Source: Distichodus sexfasciatus
Lineage: Eukaryota; Chordata; Actinopteri; Characiformes; Distichodontidae
Assembly: GCA_032718565.1 (NCBI GenBank)
Contig: JAVGVS010000040.1
Location: forward strand, 566,001-630,000
Reading direction: 5' to 3'
DNA length: 64,000 nt
The translations under genes were made by a program, and so were the position numbers. Within the stretch, counting starts at the first letter, position 1, and each line of letters begins with the position of its first letter. Under the pieces are notes generated by a model. The model searched no databases, was not told where the DNA came from, and saw only the letters and a program-made list of their open reading frames with translations. Positions 36,601-46,191 of this stretch are shown piece by piece.

Positions 36601-38757
36601 GTCTGTATTTAGCAACCTACTGTATGTGGTATAATAAGTCCTCAAACGCAGGTTATTCAGTGTCATCAATGCTTTGCTATATTAACAGAATCAGGCATCT
36701 ACATCAGATCTTGTTACTGTGTTGGGCTGTTATGTTCAGCTGTTCTATAATCGTTTTGCATGGACGTTTAAGACCCTTATGTGGGCCTCATTTTATTACA
36801 TCTAAAAGCAGTTGTTGTTAGTCATTTAAAACAAGATGATTACATCTAGTTTATTTATGTTCACTTTTATTACCACTAAACACTAGCTATTTCCTAACTT
36901 CAGTCTTGGGCTGTACAATATTGGGACTTTTTGTGTGCAAACTATCCTTTCACAAAAATCCTTAAACTTGAGCTAATTATGTTATTCCAGGCAGACTTAT
37001 ATATTAGTCATGAATTTGACAAGAGAAGCTTTTGCATCAACGAGGGAAAAAAAGCCGCACAGCATGTTTAATTAGACTAATTTGTCATTCCACGCCCTGC
37101 ATGTGACTATTATACATGACTATTTTGCTGAAACACATCTGTCCTTCTAGTATTTCTCCTAATATCCCAGATCTTAATAATCTTATCCGAGACAAAAATT
37201 TAAGACGTGCTAGAAGATGGCAATGCTGACAATGTGTTTAAAAAGAAGATCGTGGCTCTATTCTAAGGTAACTAAGGCTTCGAGTAACCGCAATTATACA
37301 AACGGCAGATTAAGTGCATGCAAAGGAAGTTTGGTTTCGTCTTTCGTATGTGAATGAAGAGTACGATTGCTGACACTTAAAACCAAACCACCACACGTGT
37401 GGCTTGTTTAGGTTGCTATTGCACTGCTTTTTTGCTTGTTTCCTGAAGATCATAAGTGGTTGAGCTGCTGCAGAAATGTGTGATGAGTAGCTGGTGCGAG
37501 GCGGGTCTGTCCGCAGGACGCTGAGGCGGATCTTCAGCGCGGAGGCCAATTACAGCCAAACACGCCCCTTACAGTCTAGCTGACAAAGTACACAACCTTT
37601 ACAATCATGTTTATAATGTAGGGGCACATACTGACCTTTGGCGAATGCTAATCAGCACCCACCATCAATCCAGCTCCTATTGTAACACTAACAGTTTGAC
37701 CAATCGGATGTTAATCCCCGTCTTAACTAGCAAGCTACCAAATCGACTTTAAGCCTGCTTCATAATGCCAATAGGAACTTTAGGCCTGAAGGTTTTAAGC
37801 CTCACAACTTTCCTATATAAATCTCATGTGCCAGACGAGATTTATAGCAAAGATACGAGGTTATCGTTATTTTTTAACAAAGGATTAAATAAACAGCACT
37901 TTAGGGTCCCCTGTCAGGATATATATATGCTGGGCTGCTATAACGTGTTAGCTAGCTGGCTAACTACAAATATCAGGTTTCACGGTGCAGTAACTTTTCG
38001 ATTTGAGACTTTGTCTAGAGGGTTGGCCGAATTGGTCTAACAACATCGATAAAACCTTACAAATGTCTAGATTTACGTGCTTCTATGGTTCAAGTGTAAA
38101 ATTTTGGAGCTGTCACGTAGCCTCGTTTGAGGACATTATGCACTCTATTCTGTTGGATCCTTTGGAGTCGAACACTTAGCAGAGGAGCTAACAAGGGCGC
38201 ATTCCAACTGGCACCCTACCCCCTTCTCAGTGCACTACATGCGCTCCATGACAATATACGTTCGAGCCCTAACGTGGTGCACTGCATGGAGATTGAGGAG
38301 CCGTTAGGAGCCCAGATATGTAAGCAATTTAGTAGTAACCTTAAAGTTACTTTATTGCCACTTACTCCCGTGGTAACTGAATCGGGGGAGCGCCTCTTCT
38401 TTGGAAAACTCCGTCCACAAACACGCCGTTCTTCCCCAAACAACGCAGATAAAAATTGGGCTCCTCGAAGGTTATCTGCAAATGACGTCTGGATATGAAG
38501 CTCGAGTGGCCCATGTTGACGTCCACCGAGCCGTGCGAGGAATTGCGGCCCACGGTCACTGTCCTCTGGCGCATGACGAACTCGAAGTCCCTGCCTTCCA
38601 GGCGTGCGAGGGCCTGCGATGGAGGGGACAGAGGCATGGACGGGATCCCGGCCGCGTTCGCGTACATCGGAGGAATCGCCACCCTGACCGGGCTGCAAGG
38701 TGCAGACTTCAGAGCCAGCAAGGCCCTGGCCCCGGTATCGTCCCCAAAATCAGCCAT
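27662..38757 (-). CDS. foxk1: FOXK1 forkhead transcription factor, complete
   Basis: Nine coding exons: 38366-38757 (ATG at 38757), 34013-34210, 30377-30533, 30111-30257, 29547-29740, 28978-29144, 28423-28680, 28072-28293 and 27662-27846 (TGA). Phases agree and sum to 1920 nt, or 639 aa. Residues about 56-150 form the FHA phosphopeptide-binding domain, with VGRNSSHGSVDV, SSFISRRH and LGKNGVF. Residues about 250-345 form the forkhead DNA-binding domain, with KPPYSYAQLIVQAISS, the recognition helix NSIRHNLSLNRYF and GKGSFW. A basic RKRRQR stretch, the likely nuclear signal, follows. The C-terminal half is Ser/Pro/Gln-rich and keeps LQTPECLSRE and PVSAQPVIMAVP. FOXK1 represses glycolysis, autophagy and myogenic targets and binds SIN3. 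Synteny with ap5z1 and the MADFGDDTGARALLAL start favour FOXK1 over FOXK2. Introns 1 (4.2 kb) and 2 (3.5 kb) are the largest. Confidence 0.96.
29266..29288. repeat. (CA)n microsatellite in foxk1 intron
   Basis: A pure CA run in the intron between the forkhead exon at 29547-29740 and the exon at 28978-29144. Confidence 0.9.
32820..33180. promoter_or_regulatory. Promoter- or enhancer-like cluster in foxk1 intron 2
   Basis: Inside the 3.5-kb intron, a GC-richer block holds a G-rich Sp/KLF-type tract (32911-32930), a CCAAT box CCAATCAG (33003-33010) and CCATATAAGG (33033-33042), which fits both the CArG/SRF consensus CC(A/T)6GG and a TATA box. A CA-rich stretch follows at about 33055-33080. The spacing would suit a plus-strand promoter antisense to foxk1, or an enhancer. 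No convincing product follows: the longest short frame from the ATG at 33172 encodes 26 residues. Confidence 0.35.
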
Positions 38758-39130
38758 CTTCTTGAGGCAAAAATCAACGGGAATTTTAACGCAATGGCTG
38801 AGCGTTGCAAGGCTGCGCTCTGTTGCTGTTGGTGGTAGTCACAACATGGAGAGGGCGGCCGTCAAGACACGGCATGGACTTAACCTTTTCTGGATTGCTA
38901 CGGCGTACAGACCGATAGTACTATACGACATGTATTTCCATAGTCAGTTAAAACACGATGACGTAAACATAAGCATCATCAACATAATTTTACTTAATAT
39001 AAGATGTTTTAGTACAAGTACGTTATATTTAAGACGGTCCCAATCCTCCCCTGACTTGCGTAGCACACAAACGGTTAATCATGTTGCAGTTCCTGGAACC
39101 GGACGACACGTGCGATACATGTGGCAGTAA
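38758..39130 (-). promoter_or_regulatory. 5' flank and probable promoter of foxk1
   Basis: The block around the first exon (38.4-38.9 kb) is CpG-rich compared with its surroundings, as expected for a CpG-island promoter. The long plus-strand open frames across exon 1 are by-products of this composition. No TATA box was identified. Confidence 0.4.
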
Positions 39131-39611
39131 AAATATATCACGTACGCTTTTATTTCATGTTCTGCGAACGCCGTTACCGTTTCATGCCGACAACGTTTCA
39201 CATGTAATAATTTTCGTTCGGAATTATTAGTTATTTGTTGAGTCGAATTTGATCATAGGGCGTTAAGCGATGACGTCATGACGTATTGACCATTCCCAGC
39301 TCTCACTGTTTATAAACATACATAGAACAAGACGTATCCAAAGTACGGATAATTGAGTCACATCGCGGATTAGGATTTGTTGGTGTACTTAAAGCTTCAA
39401 CGATATTAAGCGGGTGTTAATGAATACACTTAATCCCCCAATCAGTCCCAGTGGTGGATCTAACGGGTATAGTGAATCTTGATGACAGGATTTGTGTTTT
39501 GTGAACCACATTTACAATGCCACCATCTTGAATTCTGAAATAATATCTTTAAAAAAATAATCAAAATATAGCATTGATTACAAATAAAATCCTGATGTTC
39601 TATTGCATTCT

Positions 39612-39810
39612 AAAAGTGAAAGTGTGTAATTATTTGTCATTGTGAACACTCCACAGCACAGCATACAGTGCACCACAACAAAATGTGATCTCTGCATCCA
39701 ACCCATCCGTGAAGGAGCAGTGGGCAGGTAACATGGGCAGCATCCTGGGAGAAGGGCTTGGGGACAGTACCATGCTCATGAGCACCTCAGTGATAACTTT
39801 ACTGGTCCTG
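39612..39810 (-). repeat. Second copy of the mmd2-intron repeat family
   Basis: On the minus strand this segment reads CCCACTGCTCC, GGTTGGATGCAGAGATCACA and GTGTTCACAATGACAAATAA in the same order as the copy at 13245-13437. It may be the tail of the 5S-derived SINE that lies just upstream in the same orientation. Confidence 0.65.
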
Positions 39811-40009
39811 GTAAATTCTATTGCCTCAACAACAAATGCCGCACACCACAACACCCATGCCAGTGATTTTTTTGTGTGAGAATGACCCACCACCTGACTA
39901 TTTGAACTCAGGTGCTCTGGTCAAACGTTATAACAGACAGTTTGACAATGTTAGATTTCTACAGTGCTTTACAAGGAATGTTTTCTAGCTGTTTTCCACT
40001 TCTGCCAGG

Positions 40010-40445
40010 CTAAGGCTCAAGCGGTCATTCTGCATCGGTACACTCACTACACATTAGCTGAGGTGGTGAAGGGGCAGGATAAAATTAACCAATAAGATTA
40101 TGAGGGCAGTTTTGAAAGGACCATGTCGGTTCATCTTAGCAGAACAGTGGGCGTCCACCATTCACTGAGATCTTTCATGAGCTCAGGGAGTTAGGACGTC
40201 ACAGTTTTATGCCTCATCCAAAAGACAGCATCTACTTTATCGCAAAGTGGCCCATTTTCTGCAGTGGAGAAATAGGATCCACACTGCCCATAGGGTGGTG
40301 TGCCTGTTGACTCCACCAAAATCTTTAACACCAGCAACCTTTTTTCCTAGTTCATTTCCCAAAGAAGCTCTGGCAAGGCCCAAACCTACTTAACTCTAGA
40401 AGGTTTTCCTGCAGGTGGTACAGCTGATGTGAATGGGAACCTGAG
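40010..40445 (-). mobile_element. 5S rRNA-derived SINE (SINE3-like) relic
   Basis: Reading plus 40350-40440, the blocks TTTCCTAG, AGGCCCAAACCTACTTA and GGTGGTACAGC line up in order with the reverse complement of vertebrate 5S rRNA (TTCCCAGG, AGGCCCRACCCTGCTTAGC, GGTGGTATGGCCG). The element therefore starts with a 5S-like head near 40440 and runs leftward. The body contains ACCATGTCGGTTCATCTTAG, a common fish repeat block. It is heavily mutated and is not a functional 5S gene. Zebrafish SINE3 has this architecture. Confidence 0.6.
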
Positions 40446-41714
40446 AAGTGCACAGGTAAGATATGAAGTGTATTATTTACATGAGCCATGACTATATATT
40501 ACAAATTTGCTCTGTATATACCAATAGAAAATGTTAGGTTTGCCACTGCCCACTTGCAAAAATGCAAAAGAAGTCTCCAAATATCAACCATCATATGAAG
40601 ACATTTTATTTTTTCCTATTGAATGCATATTCAAATCATATCAGGGAGAGAGTAACTGGCTAAAACAATAACATGGTTGTATTTGAATTATCTGTAATAT
40701 CAGTATCTTTATGTGAACTTAATTAGTGCATGTTTATTTCAGCAGTCAAAAAGTGAAACTTGCTAAGCTTGCATAACCAGTCAAGAAGTGTTGAGTGTTT
40801 AATTGAACTTATTGCCTCATGCAGTATGAGGGATTTAAGAAATATTTTGAATGCAGCTCTTTTCAGTGGATACAAAGACTTAATTTTGTTTTGTAGAAAC
40901 AATAAGCCAATTTTTGCTCACAGTTAACACACAGTAATACAGTTTTCATGTTTTTTGTTAGAAGTGTGATTGTCTTTTACAATTTTTCAGTGAAAGGCAG
41001 AGTGAAATAGGTCAAACTCATGTCTCTCCTATATATAACTACATGTATAATTATTACATATTGACGCAAAATCCCCCAAAATATGATTTATCACAGTGTA
41101 AACAGGGTGTTTCACATTGACTGTTGAAAACATGTACCAGGAGGATTTTATATAAACAAGAACAACCACAATACAAACCAAAAAGTGATTAATCATCTGC
41201 TGTTTTTTAGAAAGCTGGTGTTAATTAAACCTGAAACTACAACTGCGGTCCTGCAGCGCCCCCTGTCGGAGTGACTGATTAATGCTGATTTCATGTTTTC
41301 ACACACGCACTCTTTTCCCAGGAATGTTTTAAAGAGAATCGACTTTAGATTTCGATTTGGCTGCACATATGGTTCACACATTTGGCTCACATTATATGCA
41401 GTAACCATTTCTGACTCAAGATCATGTTGAAGAGTTAACTTGGGCAGATTTCGGAAGCTCATGTAAACAGAGGGATGTTTTGGCAGAGACTCATGGCCTA
41501 ATTCTCATGCAGTAGATGTTTGCAGGTTTTGTGTATCATACTTTACATATTGTTGGAAATTACAGCAAAATAGAGTGTTGATTTATAATCCCAGATTAAA
41601 ATCTGGATAATTAAACACTGACATGTTTGCAATCAAAAATACAATTTATGGATTTAAATTAAAATGTAAAAACTGTATCACGGTCAGTCATGATGCTGGA
41701 TTCCTTTTTGTTGT

Positions 41715-41905
41715 GTTTTCCATAAACAGTCCACATTTACATTTGTCAGATCAATTACATGCTTTTATCTATATCATCTTACCTTACCTAATTACATGGT
41801 TTCTCTATGGCAACATGAGGTAAAATATCTTGTTCAAGAAATTCAACCTACAACTACTTGGTTCATAACCGAGTGTCCTACCACTAAACCACCATTTCTA
41901 GAGTC
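41715..41905 (-). mobile_element. tRNA-derived SINE relic
   Basis: The plus strand carries a degraded TTTACATTTGTCAGATCAAT-type tail followed at the far end by CCTACCACTAAACCACCA. Read on the minus strand, this gives the A-box-like GGTGGTTTAGTGGTAGG head of a tRNA-related SINE. It belongs to the same family as the copies at 43983-44140 and 56735-56950. Confidence 0.6.
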
Positions 41906-42324
41906 ATACAAACCTGTACATTTAATAGATGACAGTTCCTGGAAAGCGCTTTGATAATACTTTTTGGCCTGATAATTTTATTAGCACATTAGTCTTGGAT
42001 TTCGGTTAGTCTTGCATGAGGGTTTGGATGCATTTTCAGGGTGTTATTAGGAAAACCACCTACCAGTAGCCACCTCAGGTATGAAAATGAGAAGGATCAT
42101 TTGCCAATTTTGCAATGGAAGGCAAGACATGACATGAAGGTTGTTTTGGAGAACTCTTTCATTGATTAGTGTTAATATGAGTTCTGCTGCAAATTTTATT
42201 TGGCTTAAACAGAAATCAATAACTTTAAAAATGTAAAGGCAATGTTCATCTCATTATAAATAAAATGCAAATAATTGGTATAGAAATGATTAAGATCATA
42301 CATGTATTTTCGTACAGTTTATTA

Positions 42325-42490
42325 TTAAAGTTAAGGGGTGTCCGGGTCCTGTCCTAGCGGGCCGGTATCCTGGAGGATTTCCATCATACCTGGTGAGCCA
42401 ATTCTGGTGAGCTTCGACCTGAGACATATATAATGAGGGAGAACCTTGAAGATGGCAGCCCTTCAGGACCGGAACTGGAACCTCTAACAT
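42325..42490. repeat. Fish dispersed repeat fragment
   Basis: This contains GGGTGTCCGGGTCCTGTCC at one end and CAGCCCTTCAGGACCGGAAC at the other, blocks typical of a common fish repeat whose ends are partly inverted copies (TCCGGGTCCTG against CAGGACCGGAA). The full extent and class are uncertain. Confidence 0.45.
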
Positions 42491-42869
42491 AAATATTCCC
42501 ACATAAAACATTCCATCATAATGTCAACCAAGAACAAACTCTGGAAATAAAATCACTAGTATCTGGATGAGCTCTAACTAAGTCAGGTGAAGATTTAAAA
42601 GTGTTCTTATTAAACTGCTGCTCGTCTTATGCACATATCATGCAGAAAATTAGATTCCAGTCTTGTAACTGTACTGAGAATACGTCTTGTAACTAAATTG
42701 CACATTTTCTACTTCTAGTTTAGAGTTTATATTTATAGTTCACTTACCCATGTATAGTCTGTGTGCCTTTCTATACGCTGTAAAAACTGGAGCCATGTCA
42801 TCTTGTCTCACTTTATACTTGTGTATAAGTTTACTTTGACTTTTGATACTTTAATTGGTCAGTAAAGGG

Positions 42870-42975
42870 AAGTAATCATAAAATGAGGGTGTGTTATGTA
42901 TGACTAAATAAGGTAAGAAAGGAGTGTTTAGGTCCCGCTGCTCATAACTAGCTTGAGTCAACCAGGTAACGTCAT
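42870..42975 (-). promoter_or_regulatory. Orphan copy of the CYP3 upstream element
   Basis: About 43 bases here (from 42872, ending ATGACTAAATAAGGT) closely match the flank upstream of the proximal P450 gene (50527-50570). The following block GGTCCCGCTGCTCATAAC and AACCAGGTA parallels the flank of the distal gene (GGGACCGCTTCTCACACC, ATCCAGGTG at about 60680-60712). In the two real genes the element sits about 120-210 bases upstream of the ATG. No P450 exon is recognisable below 42870, so this may be the remains of a lost third gene. Confidence 0.5.
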
Positions 42976-43399
42976 GATTTTGATTTTTTTTAGCAATATA
43001 TCACCTGTTGTTATCTTAGAACAGCCCCACTGTTAGATAAGCCACACAAGGTCCTGACCACATATGGAAAAGCTCTGACAAGAAAACCTTACAAGGAAAG
43101 AACTTGCTACAACAAATTGAACAGCATGTTATCATATATGAACTTCTATTTTCCTGTTTATGTAACCCAACATAATATACTGTATACTATGTACGTATGT
43201 GCAGTATGTACTGTATATATGTGTAGGAGATTTGAGCAGGTAATAGGAGCATTCATATTTATGTATTTTTAAATGTAGGTCATTTTCCAGGATTGATTAT
43301 ATAAGGTTGATAGACATCTAAAGCAGGGTTTCCTAAGTATAACTTTGAGTTTTCTGGGCCTAACCTTCCTAGCCAGCAGGTGGACAATATGAGACATTG

Positions 43400-43650
43400 T
43401 TTGCACATACACTTATTGGACACTTCACGTGATACACATTGCTAGTAAAAGGTTGGACCACCACCTGTCCCCAGAGCTGCCTTTATTCCTTTTGGCAGAG
43501 ATTAAATAACATACTTGCAATGTTCCTCACAGATGTTGGTGCACATAGACATCATATCACAGTTATTCAGTCATATCGCCTCAGATTTGTTGGCTGTAGC
43601 TTTAAATCTTAATCTCTCACATTTGGTCCAGTTAGAACTCAACAATGCTC
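43400..43650. repeat. Dispersed fish DNA-transposon-like repeat
   Basis: The blocks GGTTGGACCACCACCTG, CAGAGCTGCCTTTATTCC, TTCCTCACAGATGTTGGTGC and CAGATTTGTTGGCTGTAGC match, in order, a very common fish repeat that I recall. The copy is degraded and the element class is not certain. Confidence 0.5.
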
Positions 43651-43869
43651 CTATCAGACTACACATCTAGAGACACACAAACCAAGAATGCACAAACCCT
43701 GTTTTCATAAGAGTTTCTACTTGCTTTCATCTAAAATGATGTCAAGAGCAATTGATCTGCAAAGCTGTCTCTAAATACGTGTTTGAGTAAAGTAGGAACC
43801 TTAATTTCCCCACCATTTAGGTGCCAGGACTGCAAAAAGTTTCGATCTTGTCTTAGGGGTTTCTCCTGC

Positions 43870-44350
43870 TGTCATAAAGAGTGTCTACTCTGGCGCTGTG
43901 GAGAGCATTCTCACACAGAACATCACATCCTCGTATGGCAATAGCAGTGTTCAAGACTGGAAAGCCCTTCAGAGAGTGATCCATTTACATTTACAGCATT
44001 TAGCAGACGCTCTTATCCAGAGCGACTTACATTTCCTAATTTCAGGGACAGTTCCCCTGAGAGCAACCTAGGGTTAAGGGTCTTGCTCAGGGACCCAGTG
44101 TTGGTAACAACCTCCACCAACAGAGCTGCTGCATGTTAGCTCTCCCCTCCATACAGGACATTTACACCAGTAGATATAGGACTAAAGAAACCAGGACTGT
44201 AAAAGACTTGTCTCAACCCAGTAACGGACTGTTGCAGCTTCTGCAATCAGGCAGAAGGTTCCGTACCATCATGGCCAAAACTGACAGACTATCCTAGAGC
44301 AGCTCCAAGGATATCCTCAGGGCATTCGACTCCTCAGTCAGGACATGCCC
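43870..44350 (+). pseudogene. LINE reverse transcriptase C-terminal relic, split by a SINE
   Basis: Translated in pieces, plus 43880-43980 reads ...SGAVESILTQNITSS then YGNSSVQDWKALQRVI, and 44130-44340 has remnants of the following YTSRYR, QSGRRFRTI and FDSSVRT blocks. This is the carboxy end of a fish non-LTR retrotransposon polyprotein. A tRNA-SINE tail (43983-44140) interrupts it, and frameshifts and stops are present. It is non-functional. Confidence 0.7.
43983..44140 (-). mobile_element. tRNA-derived SINE fragment nested in the LINE relic
   Basis: ATTTACATTTACAGCATTT and AGACGCTCTTATCCAGAGCG are the hallmark tail of a widespread fish SINE family, here on the minus strand. GGGTTAAGGGTCTTGCTCAG follows. 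The tRNA-like head is missing or degraded, so the copy is truncated. Confidence 0.7.
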
Positions 44351-44462
44351 CCCCCTCCCTTTCATAGTATCAGATTTATGATAAATATGCAGGATTATGT
44401 TAAATTCAATCCATTATCTGTTAAACTTCATATTATCATTAATTATTACTTGCACTGTTCAA

Positions 44463-44690
44463 GCCGCAGGGCGTCACGGTGACGCAGTGGTTAGAGCTGC
44501 TGTCTCACAGCGAGAAGGTCCTGGGTTTGATCCCCAGATCAGTCGTAGGGCCTTTCCGTGTGGAGTTTGCATGTTCTCCCTGACATTTTGTGGGTTTTCT
44601 CCGGGGGCTCCAGTTTCCTTCCACAGTCCAAAATTGTACTTTGCATATTGTATAATCATGCATGTGACAAATAAAGAATCTTGAGTCTTT
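44463..44690 (+). mobile_element. tRNA-derived SINE, near complete
   Basis: The head has GACGCAGTGGTTAGAGC (A-box region) and GGGTTTGATCCCCAG (B box) in tRNA order. The body CGTGTGGAGTTTGCATGTTC, GGGTTTTCTCCGGG and CCTTCCACAGTCCAAA follows, with an AATAAAGAATCTTGAG tail. This layout matches HAmo-like and related SINEs of fishes. The tRNA-like head is not a tRNA gene, because the acceptor and anticodon stems are not kept. Confidence 0.8.
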
Positions 44691-44699
44691 AGGGAGAAA

Positions 44700-45980
44700 A
44701 GGGGCTGAGACAGGCAGTACTTGATGCTCTAAGAGAATAAAAAGTGCAATATTGTGTCAGACGTTTGGTACATTAAAGAGCAGACTTGCAGCTGCATTCT
44801 GATTCTATTTTAATTTTGTAATCCTTTACATTTACATGTATGTATTTTATTAGATGTACAGTATAAGATGGGAGCAGGGGGCAGATGCAGGCTTTAGTAA
44901 AAGAAATAAAATTAGGCAATACGTTGTGTCAAGTATCAATATCTTCTAGCTTGCTTTTACAAAATATTTTTGCTGTTGCATCCACTCACTGTTCTTGATC
45001 TCAGTTTGACTGGTTGTCCTTTCCATTTGTTTCCCTTTAGACCCATTTCTAATTACTGTCATTAGTTTTAGGCCCTTCACTATGAATGTATTTATGTACA
45101 TTGTCAGTTTTATGTAGACTCTATGTAGGCTGCAGAATTTAATGATCCTTGCAGTCAGTCTTAAGACAGTATATCCAAGTTTTGTGAACTACAATCCATG
45201 ACGGTGGTACTGACTGGACATGCCAGTGGTAGAGCAGTTTGTAACGGGTAAAACTACCTCAATATTTTTAGATGCATAAGGGGTTGATCTTGAAAAAGAT
45301 ATATTTTTAACATTTAACATTAAATTAACATTGTGGATGTATCTGTGAGATACAGTATTTGTGAACATTCATTGGAAAATATGTGGGTTAAGGTGTTTTG
45401 GTAAGAAATAAATGGATTCCATACACCATTTTAGTTTATAAGATTAGTTAATCATTTCTTTTAACTGCATTAATTTTAAATAGGCCCATTTAATATGTTT
45501 ATACCTGTAAATGAACTGCTTTGTTATCTTACATTTTACAAGTTATCAGATAGCTCAAAACTTTTATCTTGTATACTGCATATTTTATTGTCTGAAATGG
45601 TTTATTTACGGTATGATGAGAGACTTCACTCAGCAATAAGCTGAAATATAGAAAGCTAAATATAAAACAAGTTCCAAAATACTGTTATAAAACGGTCAAT
45701 ATATCCAGCACAAGTTTCTGAAACAATTTAACCCTCTCCATTGCATTTGTTTTACTTGCCATAAATGGTGTTTGTGAACTTGAAACTGTCATGATGATAT
45801 AATCTAACCTAATTGCCATGTGCTGCTAATACTGTTTGACATAATCTATTCCATTATTGCACTACATCATAGCTTTATAAAGAAGGAAACTGGGAGATCA
45901 ATAGACTGTCACGTTCTTTATGAAATCCCTGTGGTTTTAATAACAAAAAAATCACTTCAATTAAGCAGCAAAAAGTAATC
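44700..45980. other. AT-rich spacer, nothing recognised
   Basis: I see no exon, RNA gene or clear repeat between the SINE and the polyadenylation signal of the proximal P450 gene. Confidence 0.5.
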
Positions 45981-45981
45981 G

Positions 45982-45987
45982 TTTATT
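45982..45987 (-). terminator. Polyadenylation signal of the proximal CYP3 gene
   Basis: AATAAA on the minus strand, 205 bases after the stop codon. The context TTTATTTACTGTATTTG is shared with the signal of the distal P450 gene (53286), which supports both. Confidence 0.55.
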
Positions 45988-46191
45988 TACTGTATTTGAT
46001 ATAACATTGGGTATTAATATATGATGTACACATGAAATGCTATAGTAAATGAATGACTGAGTGACTTTATATCTTTGTACACTGTGTAAATGGTTTGTGG
46101 GTAATACAGACTAAAGTGTTCATACACTGTGATAACAGTACACTAATGATTAAAACCCAGGATTTCTTATATCCACAGATTTGCTGCTCTA

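Noticed and set aside
38401..39130. Long plus-strand open frames (145 and 211 codons) over foxk1 exon 1
   Set aside because: They are antisense to the FHA-coding exon in CpG-rich DNA, resemble no protein, and lack splice or polyadenylation context.
40350..40440. Functional 5S rRNA gene on the minus strand
   Set aside because: Many substitutions and gaps against 5S rRNA, and it is joined to a SINE body.
44463..44535. tRNA gene call at the SINE head
   Set aside because: A- and B-box-like motifs are present but the cloverleaf stems and anticodon arm are not preserved, and a SINE body follows directly.
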